Below, one piece after another: positions 1-7,311 of a stretch of DNA of 17,195 nucleotides. Made by a program: the position numbers and the translations under genes. Under the pieces are notes generated by a model, which searched no databases, had not been told where the DNA came from, and worked only from the letters and a program-made list of their open reading frames with translations. The number at the start of each line of letters is the position of its first letter. Position 1 is the stretch's first letter. This DNA comes from JAVXTH01 sp036642795 (GTDB taxonomy: Bacteria > Bacillota_I > Bacilli_A > Erysipelotrichales > Erysipelotrichaceae), in NCBI GenBank assembly GCA_036642795.1, contig JAVXTH010000030.1, forward strand, positions 1 through 17,195. Direction: 5' to 3'.

Positions 1-2
1 CA

Positions 3-38
3 GTAGATCCAACTGCCCCAATCACACCTGGTGCATAA
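3..38 (+). CDS. Possible C-terminal tail of a rightward gene entering from the left edge
   Basis: In the frame starting at base 3 the plus strand is open from the edge and reads VDPTAPITPGA before a TAA stop at 36-38. The stop is followed three bases later by the A-tract and stem of a terminator. A rightward gene ending here would explain why that terminator looks usable in both directions, because the next gene is convergent. Only 11 residues are visible, so no family can be named, and the reading may be chance. Confidence 0.3.
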   Translation, partial: VDPTAPITPGA

Positions 39-40
39 AG

Positions 41-88
41 AAAAAAGTTGTAAGTCAGCCTATCTATTAGGCCAACTTACAGCTTTTA
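41..88. terminator. Bidirectional intrinsic terminator
   Basis: The arms at 47-60 and 70-83 form an imperfect stem of about 14 bp with a 9-base loop. On the minus strand it is followed by six T (complement of 41-46), and on the plus strand by a T-rich stretch starting at 84. It lies directly behind the stop codon of the leftward gene at 86-1297, so it most likely ends that transcript, and it could also end a rightward gene coming in from the left. Confidence 0.75.
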
Positions 89-1297
89 TTTTGCTTCCCA
101 ACGAATGTTGCGAATCATTGAAATGGCTTGTTCTTTAAAACTTAAATCACGAATTGAAATCGATACCAACATCATTTCACAATCATGATTACATTGCGCT
201 TCGATTGCCACATAGCCATCGTATTGAGATAGGTTACCTTTAACTGCAACGCCATTCTCTTCAAAGGCAAAGGTATCCATTACCTTTTGATCTTTTTCTT
301 CAAACAATTCAATAAAGGAAGTGATTGTTTTATTAAACGTATAAGCAGTTGAGCGCATAATCCAACTCCAACTCTCATCCTCGCTCTTATAAGGAGCAAT
401 TAAGACATAAGCACCGGTTGTTTCATCGATATCAGCATCACAAGTACCAGGTGCTTGAATACACCAATTTCCAAAGTTATAGATAACATCATGGCGACGA
501 TATCCAATATCTTTTATTTCATAATCTTCAACATCATGAAGGATCTTTTCGCAATCCATCGTATCACATAACAAATTATATAAGCTCAATGGTAAGGCTA
601 ACTTAGGATCTTTTTCATGAGCTAATTCTAGTAAATCAATGATTTGATGCGCATATTTATCGCTCTCTTCATTCATTTTAGAATATTCAAAATAACACTC
701 TTTCCAAAGATAATGAATTGCGCAATTACGATAATATAAAGCATCTTTTTCAAGATGATTCCAAATAAAGAATCTTGGTGCTAACTCTTTTGGATCTTTA
801 TTAAACTCATCAAAACCAAAATAACCCATTGGCGTAATTAACGTGTTTTCTTTCTTTAAAGGACGATAATAATCTTTAGGCCACGCGAGACACCAATCTT
901 TGGTTGCGACTTTTTTTTCTTTGATTAAGCTTGCGATACTTTCAATCCAACGATAAAAGAATTGTTCGTTTAATTTTTTAAAATTACGATCAAAATAATA
1001 ATTGGTAGCATCGATCACGGAGAACTCTATCTTACATTCTTCGATTATCTCATCGTATAACTTAGCGACATAAGCATGAAAACCTGGCCCAGCAACCTCA
1101 CTTTGGGCAACGAGATTTACATAGTCTTGATCAAAGCTACATTCAATATAACCTTCCGGGCATACTTCTAATTGTAAGATATTTTCATATTCATTTACTT
1201 TACAAAATTTATGTTTTGCAAGATGTCTTAAATAATCTAAAAAAGGATCTTTATCATCTTCGCCAATTTTTCCTTCTAATCCTATTTCAATTGCCAT
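86..1297 (-). CDS. Conserved-looking hypothetical protein, 403 aa, family not recognised
   Basis: I do not recognise this protein. It is soluble-looking: no signal peptide or membrane segment is visible, and it is rich in charged and aromatic residues. Notable segments are VAGPGFHAYV near residue 68, a tryptophan-rich middle (WCLAWPKDYY), a helical part around residues 200-245, GYRRHDVIYNFGNWC near residue 268, and a beta-rich C-terminal part from about residue 330. Several Cys residues occur but no CxxC-type metal motif is clear. The ATG start is well supported by AAGGAGG nine bases upstream. The gene follows a lipoprotein gene on the same strand with only 44 bases between them, including an intercistronic hairpin, and no separate strong promoter is evident. 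It may therefore be expressed by read-through. Function unknown. Confidence 0.85.
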   Translation of the reverse strand: MAIEIGLEGKIGEDDKDPFLDYLRHLAKHKFCKVNEYENILQLEVCPEGYIECSFDQDYVNLVAQSEVAGPGFHAYVAKLYDEIIEECKIEFSVIDATNYYFDRNFKKLNEQFFYRWIESIASLIKEKKVATKDWCLAWPKDYYRPLKKENTLITPMGYFGFDEFNKDPKELAPRFFIWNHLEKDALYYRNCAIHYLWKECYFEYSKMNEESDKYAHQIIDLLELAHEKDPKLALPLSLYNLLCDTMDCEKILHDVEDYEIKDIGYRRHDVIYNFGNWCIQAPGTCDADIDETTGAYVLIAPYKSEDESWSWIMRSTAYTFNKTITSFIELFEEKDQKVMDTFAFEENGVAVKGNLSQYDGYVAIEAQCNHDCEMMLVSISIRDLSFKEQAISMIRNIRWEAK

Positions 1298-1314
1298 TCA
1301 CGTTTCCTCCTTGA

Positions 1315-1342
1315 TAAAAAAATGCTGAACAAGTCAACATTT
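1315..1342 (-). terminator. Intercistronic hairpin with T-tract behind the lipoprotein gene
   Basis: On the minus strand the arms (complements of 1334-1342 and 1320-1328) form a 9-bp stem with one G-U pair and a 5-base loop, running into seven T (complement of 1315-1321). It overlaps the lipoprotein stop codon and sits just before the ribosome binding site of the next gene. It probably acts as a partial terminator that lowers expression of the downstream 403-aa protein. Confidence 0.7.
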
Positions 1343-1941
1343 TATTGTACGGCTACTACTTTAAAGATTGCATCTTGATTATCATAAATAACTTGAACTT
1401 CCATTTTTGTTTTAAGTTTACTTTGAGCTAAATCACTCTCTTTGTATTTACAATCCAAAGTTACGATGTAACCATCATAAGTTAAATCTTGATAAATAAT
1501 TTTCGCTTCTTCACTTTTTTTAACACTGCATCCATTCATATAAGGTAAAGCTTCTTTTCCATATTTGTTAACGATGTTCATGTAGTTACCATAATAATAA
1601 GACAAAGCATAATTCGTGAATTCTTCACGACTAATTTCAGGAATAAAAGTTAAACCACCAACTTGATTCTCATCTTTTTTATTAGCTAATGTAAAGAAAT
1701 CATAAGCAAAATTGACGGCAACTAATTCTGCGATTTTTTGTTGGTTGTTACCTTCTAATGCTTTTGATAATTTATTATATGCCTTTGTTGCTTCTAATGT
1801 TGCTTTTTTTGGTGTTTCATATAAATCATTACTTACAATTTTAATTGTTTCTTTCTTTGGTTCTTCTTTTTTACCACAACCTGCGACAAGTAATAAAACG
1901 GCACATGCGCAAATGGTAATTGCTTTTAGATTTTGTTTCAT
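1342..1941 (-). CDS. Putative lipoprotein, 199 aa
   Basis: The N-terminus has two Lys, a hydrophobic stretch (residues 7-19) and a lipobox LVAG followed by Cys22, so the protein should be lipid-modified and anchored to the outer face of the cytoplasmic membrane. The mature part starts with a Lys/Glu/Pro linker (KKEEPKKE). A mixed alpha/beta region follows that I cannot place in a family; DUF-type lipoproteins with a C-terminal beta domain are common in Bacillota. The end reads DNQDAIFKVVAVQ. The ATG has AGGAGGG six bases upstream and an extended -10 promoter about 30 bases upstream. It is the first gene of a two-gene leftward unit with the unrecognised 403-aa protein. Its ligand or role is not evident. 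Confidence 0.88.
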   Translation of the reverse strand: MKQNLKAITICACAVLLLVAGCGKKEEPKKETIKIVSNDLYETPKKATLEATKAYNKLSKALEGNNQQKIAELVAVNFAYDFFTLANKKDENQVGGLTFIPEISREEFTNYALSYYYGNYMNIVNKYGKEALPYMNGCSVKKSEEAKIIYQDLTYDGYIVTLDCKYKESDLAQSKLKTKMEVQVIYDNQDAIFKVVAVQ

Positions 1942-1967
1942 AAAACCCTCCTGTTAAATCCTATATT

Positions 1968-1976
1968 AGTATACCA
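1968..1976 (-). promoter_or_regulatory. Extended -10 promoter for the lipoprotein gene
   Basis: The minus strand reads TGGTATACT, an extended -10 element (TGn plus TATACT). No convincing -35 lies 17 bp upstream, which is normal for extended -10 promoters. The predicted start leaves a leader of about 20 bases holding AGGAGGG. Confidence 0.55.
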
Positions 1977-1991
1977 CATTTTTATTTTTTA

Positions 1992-3149
1992 TTAATCCTT
2001 TGTGACAGAATTAATATATTCCAAAATAGCAGAAGAGTACATACCTCCCCCTTGTGCCATATACTTATTGCCACTTCCTTTTAATTTAAACTTTTTACTA
2101 ATATCTTTAAAGACACTTTCACAATCAAAATCAATCGATTGATTGCTTGCGATTACAATATGACATGAATCGTATACTTTCGCAATTAAGACAACGACTT
2201 TATCATAATTACTAACTACATAATGAGCCAAAGCACTCAAGGATTTCACATCGATATCATGGTATTCCTTTACGATGAGTGTTTCATCCATATTACCAAG
2301 GATATGTCCTTCTAATTCATAATACTTTTGTTTCCAAACAACCAAATCACCACCTAAGCTTTTAACTTCATTTACAAGCTTATTAATACCGGTATTGATA
2401 TACATATGGGATAAGGCTAATGATTTACTAGCTTCATCTAACACATGATAACGGCGACTCATACAATCTAGTAATTGATCTCCACAGATATATTTGATTT
2501 TGTAGCCTTTTTTAGTCTTTTCATAACCTAATATTTTTATTAATTGAATATAACGCAGAGAAGGTACATGCATACAACCACAAAGATTATAATCTAAATT
2601 TGCAATCGTAACGACGCGTAATTGATCTTGTTTCATTAAAGCTTTGGGATTAATTTTTAATGCTTCAGCATGTGTTGGATATAAAATATTAACTTTTAAA
2701 TCATCACGAATTAATCCATTGCATAATATTTGTAATTCAGAGCTTTGTTTATCACTAAAGCTTTCAAAATTGAATTCAATATCATTTTCATCTTCTCCCA
2801 CATGGTGAGATAATGTTTCTACATTATAAACATTATGAAGCAAAGCAGATATTAAATGTTGAGTTGTATGAATTTGGCATTTGCGAAAACGAACATGTAA
2901 ATTAACTGATAAATGTACTTTACCTTCAAGTTTGACATCGAGTAGATGCCACAACTTGCCCGCTTCCTCTTTTAAGTCTAATACTTCATTATTATTGATA
3001 GCACCAACATCACTGCTCATGCCACCACTTTCCTTAAAGAAAATTGTTTCTTTAAAGGCATGCCAATAACGGCCATTTTCTTCGATAACTTCGATTACTT
3101 CGCTATTGAGTTCGCTGGCAAAGCAGTCATCTAATAAGTGATTTATCAT
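1992..3149 (-). CDS. AlaX-type alanyl-tRNA editing protein with DHHA1 domain
   Basis: This free-standing relative of the AlaRS editing domain should hydrolyse Ser (or Gly) mischarged on tRNA-Ala. It carries the hallmark zinc site: H94-TTQ-H98 in the form HTTQHLIS, and C190-GCM-H194, matching the CGGTHV motif of AlaRS. Residues 34-50 (IFFKESGGMSSDVGAI) match the FYPEGGGQPxDxG segment of the editing fold. The C-terminal third (about residues 310-385) ends in KGSGNKYMAQGGG, the glycine-rich motif of the DHHA1 domain, so this is the long AlaX-L type rather than the short one. At 385 aa its length is normal for that type. The catalytic aminoacylation part of AlaRS is absent. The ATG has AGAAGG upstream. 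It is monocistronic and divergent from the methyltransferase gene. Confidence 0.92.
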   Translation of the reverse strand: MINHLLDDCFASELNSEVIEVIEENGRYWHAFKETIFFKESGGMSSDVGAINNNEVLDLKEEAGKLWHLLDVKLEGKVHLSVNLHVRFRKCQIHTTQHLISALLHNVYNVETLSHHVGEDENDIEFNFESFSDKQSSELQILCNGLIRDDLKVNILYPTHAEALKINPKALMKQDQLRVVTIANLDYNLCGCMHVPSLRYIQLIKILGYEKTKKGYKIKYICGDQLLDCMSRRYHVLDEASKSLALSHMYINTGINKLVNEVKSLGGDLVVWKQKYYELEGHILGNMDETLIVKEYHDIDVKSLSALAHYVVSNYDKVVVLIAKVYDSCHIVIASNQSIDFDCESVFKDISKKFKLKGSGNKYMAQGGGMYSSAILEYINSVTKD

Positions 3150-3177
3150 AACTTTTTACCTTCTTTCAATTAGTGGT

Positions 3178-3186
3178 ATTGTATCA
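3178..3186 (-). promoter_or_regulatory. Extended -10 promoter for the AlaX gene
   Basis: The minus strand reads TGATACAAT (TGn plus TACAAT) about 29 bases before the AlaX start codon. It lies in the 121-base divergent gap shared with the methyltransferase promoter at 3239-3247. A -35 element is weak or absent. Confidence 0.5.
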
Positions 3187-3238
3187 CAATTGCTTCGATT
3201 AGTGTAGTGTACTTTTTATATTAAAAAAAACATTTACA

Positions 3239-3247
3239 TGTTATAAT
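3239..3247 (+). promoter_or_regulatory. Extended -10 promoter for the methyltransferase-acetyltransferase pair
   Basis: The plus strand reads TGTTATAAT, a consensus -10 preceded by TG at the extended position. Upstream is an A-tract (3223-3230) that could act as an UP-like element; no good -35 is seen. The transcript would start near 3254, leaving a leader of only about 17 bases. This supports the ATG at 3271 over the upstream in-frame GTG at 3262. Confidence 0.65.
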
Positions 3248-3270
3248 TAAACGCAAGTGAGGTGTCGACA

Positions 3271-4140
3271 ATGAATCAATTAGCAAGTGAATGGGAAGAT
3301 TATGAATGTATCGATGCAGGGAATGGAGAAAAACTAGAGCGATGGAAAGATGTTATTTTAAGACGACCAGATCCTAGTGCTTTATGGCCTTGTGATAAAG
3401 ATGGTTTATGGAATCATCCCCATGCCTATTATCATCGTTCCATTAAAGGTGGTGGTGAGTGGGAGTTTAAACAGAAGTGTAAAGAGAGTTGGGTCATTCA
3501 TTATAAGGATTTATCTTTTAAAGTAGCTCCAACCGGTTTTAAACACACTGGAATATTCCCAGAACAGGCTAGTAATTGGGATTTTATGATGGATAAAATT
3601 AAACATGCGAATCGTGAAATTCGGGTTTTAAACTTGTTTGCTTATAGTGGTGGTGCCACGATGGCTTGTGCTTATGCTGGGGCAAGTGAGGTTGTCCATG
3701 TTGATGCAAGCAAAGGAATGGTAACTTGGGCCAAAGAGAATATGGTTTTATCCCATTTAGAAGATCATAAGATTCGCTTTATTGTCGATGATGTGATGAA
3801 GTTTGTAGCTCGTGAAAAACGTCGTGGTCATTTCTACCATGCGATTATTATGGATCCACCTAGTTATGGTCGAGGTCCCAATGGTGAAACATGGAAATTA
3901 GAAGAACAACTCTATCCGTTAATTTCTGCTTGTATGGAAATTCTTGATGATGATCCATTATTCTTTTTAGTAAATTCTTATACAACTGGGTTCCCCTCTA
4001 CTTCCCTCTATAATATGCTTTCACAAACCATGTTAGCTAAATTTCCAAGTGGTAAGATCACTGCCGGTGAAATTGGTTTACCAATCACAAATACTGGTTT
4101 GATGTTACCTTGTGGCATTTATGGTCGTTGGGTTAAATAA
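3271..4140 (+). CDS. Class I SAM-dependent methyltransferase (RlmI/COG1092-like)
   Basis: The 289-aa protein has the Rossmann methyltransferase signature. Motif I is VLNLFAYSGG (residues 119-128), an acidic residue ends the next strand (VHVDAS, D145), DD at 173-174 follows, and motif IV is DPPSYG (195-200), as in the RlmI/RlmK group of rRNA cytosine methyltransferases. The segment HTGIFPEQASNW (about 92-103) before motif I is also typical of this group. The PUA domain found at the N-terminus of E. coli RlmI is missing, so the RNA target cannot be inferred from RlmI. I chose the ATG at 3271 because GAGGTG lies six bases upstream; an in-frame GTG at 3262 sits inside that site. Its stop overlaps the next start (TAATG), so the two proteins are probably translationally coupled. 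Confidence 0.88.
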   Translation: MNQLASEWEDYECIDAGNGEKLERWKDVILRRPDPSALWPCDKDGLWNHPHAYYHRSIKGGGEWEFKQKCKESWVIHYKDLSFKVAPTGFKHTGIFPEQASNWDFMMDKIKHANREIRVLNLFAYSGGATMACAYAGASEVVHVDASKGMVTWAKENMVLSHLEDHKIRFIVDDVMKFVAREKRRGHFYHAIIMDPPSYGRGPNGETWKLEEQLYPLISACMEILDDDPLFFLVNSYTTGFPSTSLYNMLSQTMLAKFPSGKITAGEIGLPITNTGLMLPCGIYGRWVK

Positions 4141-4817
4141 TGGGAAACGATACAACTAGAATCCCTAATCCTAATGTTGTTTTCCCAAATAAACATAAGT
4201 CTTCTTGTTTCTTAAAAAACGTTATTAAGGCAAGTAATATTAGCGTTGGTGATTATACTTATTATGATGATGAAAATGATCCAACTGCATTTGAAAAGAA
4301 TAATGTAATTTATAACAATCAACAATTTGGTGATCGTTTGATCATCGGTAAGTTTTGTATGATTGCGCGTGGTGCTCAATTTTTTATGGGTCCTAGTAAT
4401 CATCGCTTGAACAGTGTGAGTTGTTACCCCTTTAATGTGTTTGGTGGTGCATGGTCGCAAAACACCCCCGCTCATTTAACGCAAATTGAACATCGTGGTG
4501 ATTTGATCATCGGTAACGATGTTTGGATTGGCAGTGATGCGAAGATTTTACCTGGTGTTCATATCGGCGATGGTAGCATCATTGCGGCAGGCTCAATCGT
4601 CAGTAAAGATGTTCCGGCCTATCATATCGTTGCTGGTAATCCAGCTCGCATCCTTAAGAAACGCTTTGATGATGAATTGATTGAATTATTATTGGCTTTA
4701 AAGTGGTGGGATGTAAGCAGTGATGAATTATTAAAACTGCTTCCGATTTTATGCAACAGTAACTTAGATGAAGTAAAACTTGAAATAAAAAAATATTTAA
4801 AGAAAAAACCTGAATGA
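4140..4817 (+). CDS. Xenobiotic acetyltransferase, Vat/CatB-like left-handed beta-helix family
   Basis: The 225-aa protein belongs to the hexapeptide-repeat XAT family, which transfers acetyl from acetyl-CoA to hydroxyls of small molecules; known members acetylate streptogramin A or chloramphenicol. Hexapeptide turns are visible at residues 68-79 and 121-157 (IIGNDVWIG, PGVHIGDGSIIAAGS). The loop GPSNHRL contains His88, equivalent to the catalytic His of Vat enzymes, and VAGNPAR plus the ALKWWD tail are family marks. Its N-terminus lines up with VatA-type proteins, which supports the ATG at 4140. That start overlaps the methyltransferase stop and lacks a strong ribosome binding site of its own, so re-initiation is likely. 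Real antibiotic substrate unknown; many chromosomal members are not resistance genes. The stop codon lies inside the terminator stem. Confidence 0.9.
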   Translation: MGNDTTRIPNPNVVFPNKHKSSCFLKNVIKASNISVGDYTYYDDENDPTAFEKNNVIYNNQQFGDRLIIGKFCMIARGAQFFMGPSNHRLNSVSCYPFNVFGGAWSQNTPAHLTQIEHRGDLIIGNDVWIGSDAKILPGVHIGDGSIIAAGSIVSKDVPAYHIVAGNPARILKKRFDDELIELLLALKWWDVSSDELLKLLPILCNSNLDEVKLEIKKYLKKKPE

Positions 4818-4838
4818 GTATTCATTTCAGGTTTTTAT
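4807..4838. terminator. Bidirectional terminator between convergent genes
   Basis: The arms at 4807-4817 and 4822-4833 pair with one bulged base around a 4-base loop. The plus strand continues as TTTATTT, and the minus strand runs into TTTTTTCTTT. The stem contains the acetyltransferase TGA stop and lies right behind the patatin stop, so one structure serves both convergent genes. Confidence 0.85.
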
Positions 4839-5689
4839 TTCATAAATTCTTTAATGACTTCTAAACGATCTTGGGTATCTTTATATCCTAAATCAAACCA
4901 TCGTTGTAAGAGTTCTTTATCATGTGTATAACGTGTTACTCCATAATCCGCACTTGGACGAAGCACCAAAGCTTCTCCTTTTTTTTCTAAATCTTGAACG
5001 ATTCCCCATTGACGTTGATAATTCAAATGACGAATTTTTAAGTTTTCACGTACTGCTTTATTACCCGGGTAAATAATACGAGCTGCATTTATTTGCCAAT
5101 TTGGTGCTGGCTTTCTTACATAATTTTCTTCTTTGGTCGAGATGAAGACATGTTTTGTATTACCATGAGCAATGCTTTGTTCGATTGGAATCATATCGAT
5201 TAAACCAGCATCCATATATTTCTTCCCTAGAAATTTATAAGGTCGAACTAAGAGAAACAAAGCACAACTTGCTTGCATTAAGATTTGATCCTTCGGATCA
5301 AAATAATCTTTACTAAAGTATTCTACTTTATTTGTTTCCATGTTATAAACACCAATATCTAATAAAGTATCTTCTTTCATGAAGGTTTCATAATCCAATG
5401 GAGCTTTCGATTCAATAAATTTACTTACATAATGAATACCGAATATTCCCCGTTCCGTAAGCATCGGATAAAGCCCAATTGCTTTTGGATCACTTGCGGC
5501 ATCAATGCCCGTTATTCTAAGTCTTTCTTTCTGCTTTGCGACATATGGTAGTAATACTTCAGCCCCTGCTGATATCCCTACACAGTATGGAAATTTAATC
5601 CCATTATCTATAAAACACTCGAGAACCCCACAGGTATAAGCGGCTTTTGTTCCACCGCCCTCACAAATCAGTCCTATTTTTTTATTCAT
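4835..5689 (-). CDS. Patatin-like phospholipase
   Basis: The 284-aa protein is a patatin-type serine hydrolase expected to cleave acyl esters of membrane or exogenous lipids with a Ser-Asp dyad. All key elements are visible: the glycine-rich oxyanion loop EGGGTKAAY (residues 10-18), the nucleophile elbow GISAG with Ser40, and the catalytic Asp160 in YMDAGLIDMIP, corresponding to the DG[GA] motif. The C-terminal region after about 225 resembles the tail found on YjjU-like bacterial patatins. No signal peptide is present, so it is probably cytoplasmic or peripheral to the membrane. The ATG has GAGGTG upstream and a good promoter with 17-bp spacing. It is a single-gene unit just downstream of, and in the same direction as, the cardiolipin synthase operon; a joint lipid role is possible but only inferred. 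Confidence 0.92.
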   Translation of the reverse strand: MNKKIGLICEGGGTKAAYTCGVLECFIDNGIKFPYCVGISAGAEVLLPYVAKQKERLRITGIDAASDPKAIGLYPMLTERGIFGIHYVSKFIESKAPLDYETFMKEDTLLDIGVYNMETNKVEYFSKDYFDPKDQILMQASCALFLLVRPYKFLGKKYMDAGLIDMIPIEQSIAHGNTKHVFISTKEENYVRKPAPNWQINAARIIYPGNKAVRENLKIRHLNYQRQWGIVQDLEKKGEALVLRPSADYGVTRYTHDKELLQRWFDLGYKDTQDRLEVIKEFMK

Positions 5690-5710
5690 AAATACACCTC
5701 ACGAAGTTGA

Positions 5711-5739
5711 ATTATACTATTAAATGAAGAATTCGTAAA
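5711..5739 (-). promoter_or_regulatory. Sigma-A-type promoter for the patatin gene
   Basis: The minus strand has -35 TTTACG (complement of 5734-5739), a 17-bp spacer and a perfect -10 TATAAT (complement of 5711-5716). The -35 hexamer lies within one arm of the 8-bp inverted repeat at 5734-5761. Confidence 0.7.
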
Positions 5740-5761
5740 GATATGATTTTAACTCTTTACG
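5734..5761. repeat. Perfect 8-bp inverted repeat behind cls: weak terminator or operator
   Basis: CGTAAAGA at 5734-5741 and TCTTTACG at 5754-5761 are perfect inverted copies separated by 12 bases. The repeat begins right after the cls stop, so in RNA it may be a weak terminator, although the following minus-strand bases (AATTCTTCATTT) are only moderately T-rich. One arm also overlaps the -35 of the patatin promoter, so a protein-binding role is equally possible. Confidence 0.5.
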
Positions 5762-5764
5762 TTT

Positions 5765-7300
5765 TTAAAACATGGGCGAAAATAAATTTAAAACGGCTCG
5801 TAACATTCTGGTTGGTAATTTTACCTTTAAGCAATCTTCCATACTCATTTCTTGAGAAAGCGTTAAAGTTTTAAGATAATCCTTTTTTAAATCCATAACA
5901 ACTTTACTCTTATAGAACCAAACACCACATTCATAATGTAAGTAATAACTTCTAAAATCCATATTAACCGTTCCCACAATTGCCATTTTATCATCCATCA
6001 CAAATGTCTTAGCGTGGACAAATCCTGGTGTATATTCATATACTTTTACACCACTGTCAATGAGATCTTTATAATTGGAACGAGTTAGCGCAAACACATA
6101 CCATTTATCTGGAATATGAGGAACTAAGATCCTCACATCGACACCATTTTTCGCAGCTAACATTAAAGCTGTTTTCATTTCTTGGTCAATTACCAAATAG
6201 GGAGTGGCGATGTAGATATATTTATTTGCACCATTGATCATATTAATATGCGTGTATTCACCAACGTGTTCATCATCGGTCGGCGAATCTGAAAAAGGTT
6301 GGACATAGCCATCATCTTCAAGGTTACCAAAATAGCGAGGATCTGGAATATAATTTAAATAATCATCTTTGTTTACTTCATCATAATTCCAGAATTGAAG
6401 GAACATTAAAGTGAAGTTCCAAACCGCTTCCCCTTTTAGCATAACACTGCAATCTTTCCAATGACCAAAGCGATGGGTTACATTAATATATTCATCGGCT
6501 AGGTTAATACCACCTGTCATACCCACATTGCCATCGATAATCAATATTTTTCGATGATCACGATTGTTCATCTGCATCGCTAATCGAGGTACGATTGGAT
6601 TGAAAACTTTACATTTGAAGCCCATTTTTCGAAGTTGTTTATCATAATCATTCGGTAGTTTATTAATACAACCAGCATCATCATATAAAATTCGAATATC
6701 TAAGCCAGCTTTTAATTTACGTTGAAGAATCTCAAGAATCTTATTCCACATAACCCCTTCTTCAATAATAAAATATTCAAGAAAGATAAAACGTTCGGCT
6801 TTTTCAAGTTCTTCTACCATTGCCTTAAACTTTTCTTCCCCAACCGAAAAGAAGGTAGTTTGCGTTTTACCATAGATTGGGAAATCGGCATTTTTCCAAA
6901 TATAATTTGCTTGTTTATGAGCAATCGGATCTTCTACTTCTAATTTTTTTAAAATGCTTTCTTCTTGTTTGATCATTCCTTGAATTTCTAATTGAGAAGC
7001 ATGATCACGCTTTTGTAGCTCCTTAGGTACTTTTTGTCCGCCAAATAAAACATAGATAAGACCACCAAAAATGGGTGCTGCCATAATCATAACCACCCAA
7101 GCTAGTTTATAACTTGGATTATCATTTTTATTAATGACATAAACACTCATAATTACGCTTAGAATAATAAGTAAAAAATAAATCGAAACAAAATATTCAC
7201 TTAAGAATAATACAATTCCAAGCAAGATAGCCAATTGTAATAAAATCAACATGGCGACAATAAATAATTTACTGCGAATAAAATTAAGGAACTTCTTCAA
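5765..7300 (-). CDS. cls: Cardiolipin synthase
   Basis: The 511-aa membrane enzyme joins two phosphatidylglycerol molecules to give cardiolipin plus glycerol. It has two N-terminal transmembrane segments (about residues 12-35 and 38-56) with a further hydrophobic stretch near 67-86. Two phospholipase-D HKD motifs follow: H249-x-K251-x4-D256 (HRKILIID) and H429-x-K431-x4-D436 (HAKTFVMD), each followed by the usual G and N/S residues. Length and layout are typical of Bacillota Cls. The start is TTG at 7298-7300, placed seven bases after GGAGG; an ATG three bases earlier is out of frame and stops after six codons. The ribosome binding site overlaps the TAG stop of the upstream M28-like gene, so the two are co-transcribed and probably coupled. 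Confidence 0.95.
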   Translation of the reverse strand: MKKFLNFIRSKLFIVAMLILLQLAILLGIVLFLSEYFVSIYFLLIILSVIMSVYVINKNDNPSYKLAWVVMIMAAPIFGGLIYVLFGGQKVPKELQKRDHASQLEIQGMIKQEESILKKLEVEDPIAHKQANYIWKNADFPIYGKTQTTFFSVGEEKFKAMVEELEKAERFIFLEYFIIEEGVMWNKILEILQRKLKAGLDIRILYDDAGCINKLPNDYDKQLRKMGFKCKVFNPIVPRLAMQMNNRDHRKILIIDGNVGMTGGINLADEYINVTHRFGHWKDCSVMLKGEAVWNFTLMFLQFWNYDEVNKDDYLNYIPDPRYFGNLEDDGYVQPFSDSPTDDEHVGEYTHINMINGANKYIYIATPYLVIDQEMKTALMLAAKNGVDVRILVPHIPDKWYVFALTRSNYKDLIDSGVKVYEYTPGFVHAKTFVMDDKMAIVGTVNMDFRSYYLHYECGVWFYKSKVVMDLKKDYLKTLTLSQEMSMEDCLKVKLPTRMLRAVLNLFSPMF

Positions 7301-7311
7301 GCATATCCCTC

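Noticed and set aside
1..38. Minus-strand frame APGVIGAVGST at the left edge
   Set aside because: It would lie downstream of a terminator without a start codon or ribosome binding site; the plus-strand reading ending at a stop before the terminator is more plausible.
4212..4475. 87-codon frame on the minus strand inside the acetyltransferase gene
   Set aside because: Low-complexity Thr/Ile-rich translation, no ribosome binding site, fully covered by a well-supported gene on the other strand.
4140..4817. Named streptogramin or chloramphenicol resistance gene
   Set aside because: The family and catalytic His are clear, but substrate cannot be read from sequence and the setting is chromosomal without mobile elements.
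5734..5770. Plus-strand terminator (stem plus TTTTT at 5762)
   Set aside because: No plus-strand gene precedes it; all genes from 4835 to 9059 are leftward. Kept only as a dyad of uncertain role.
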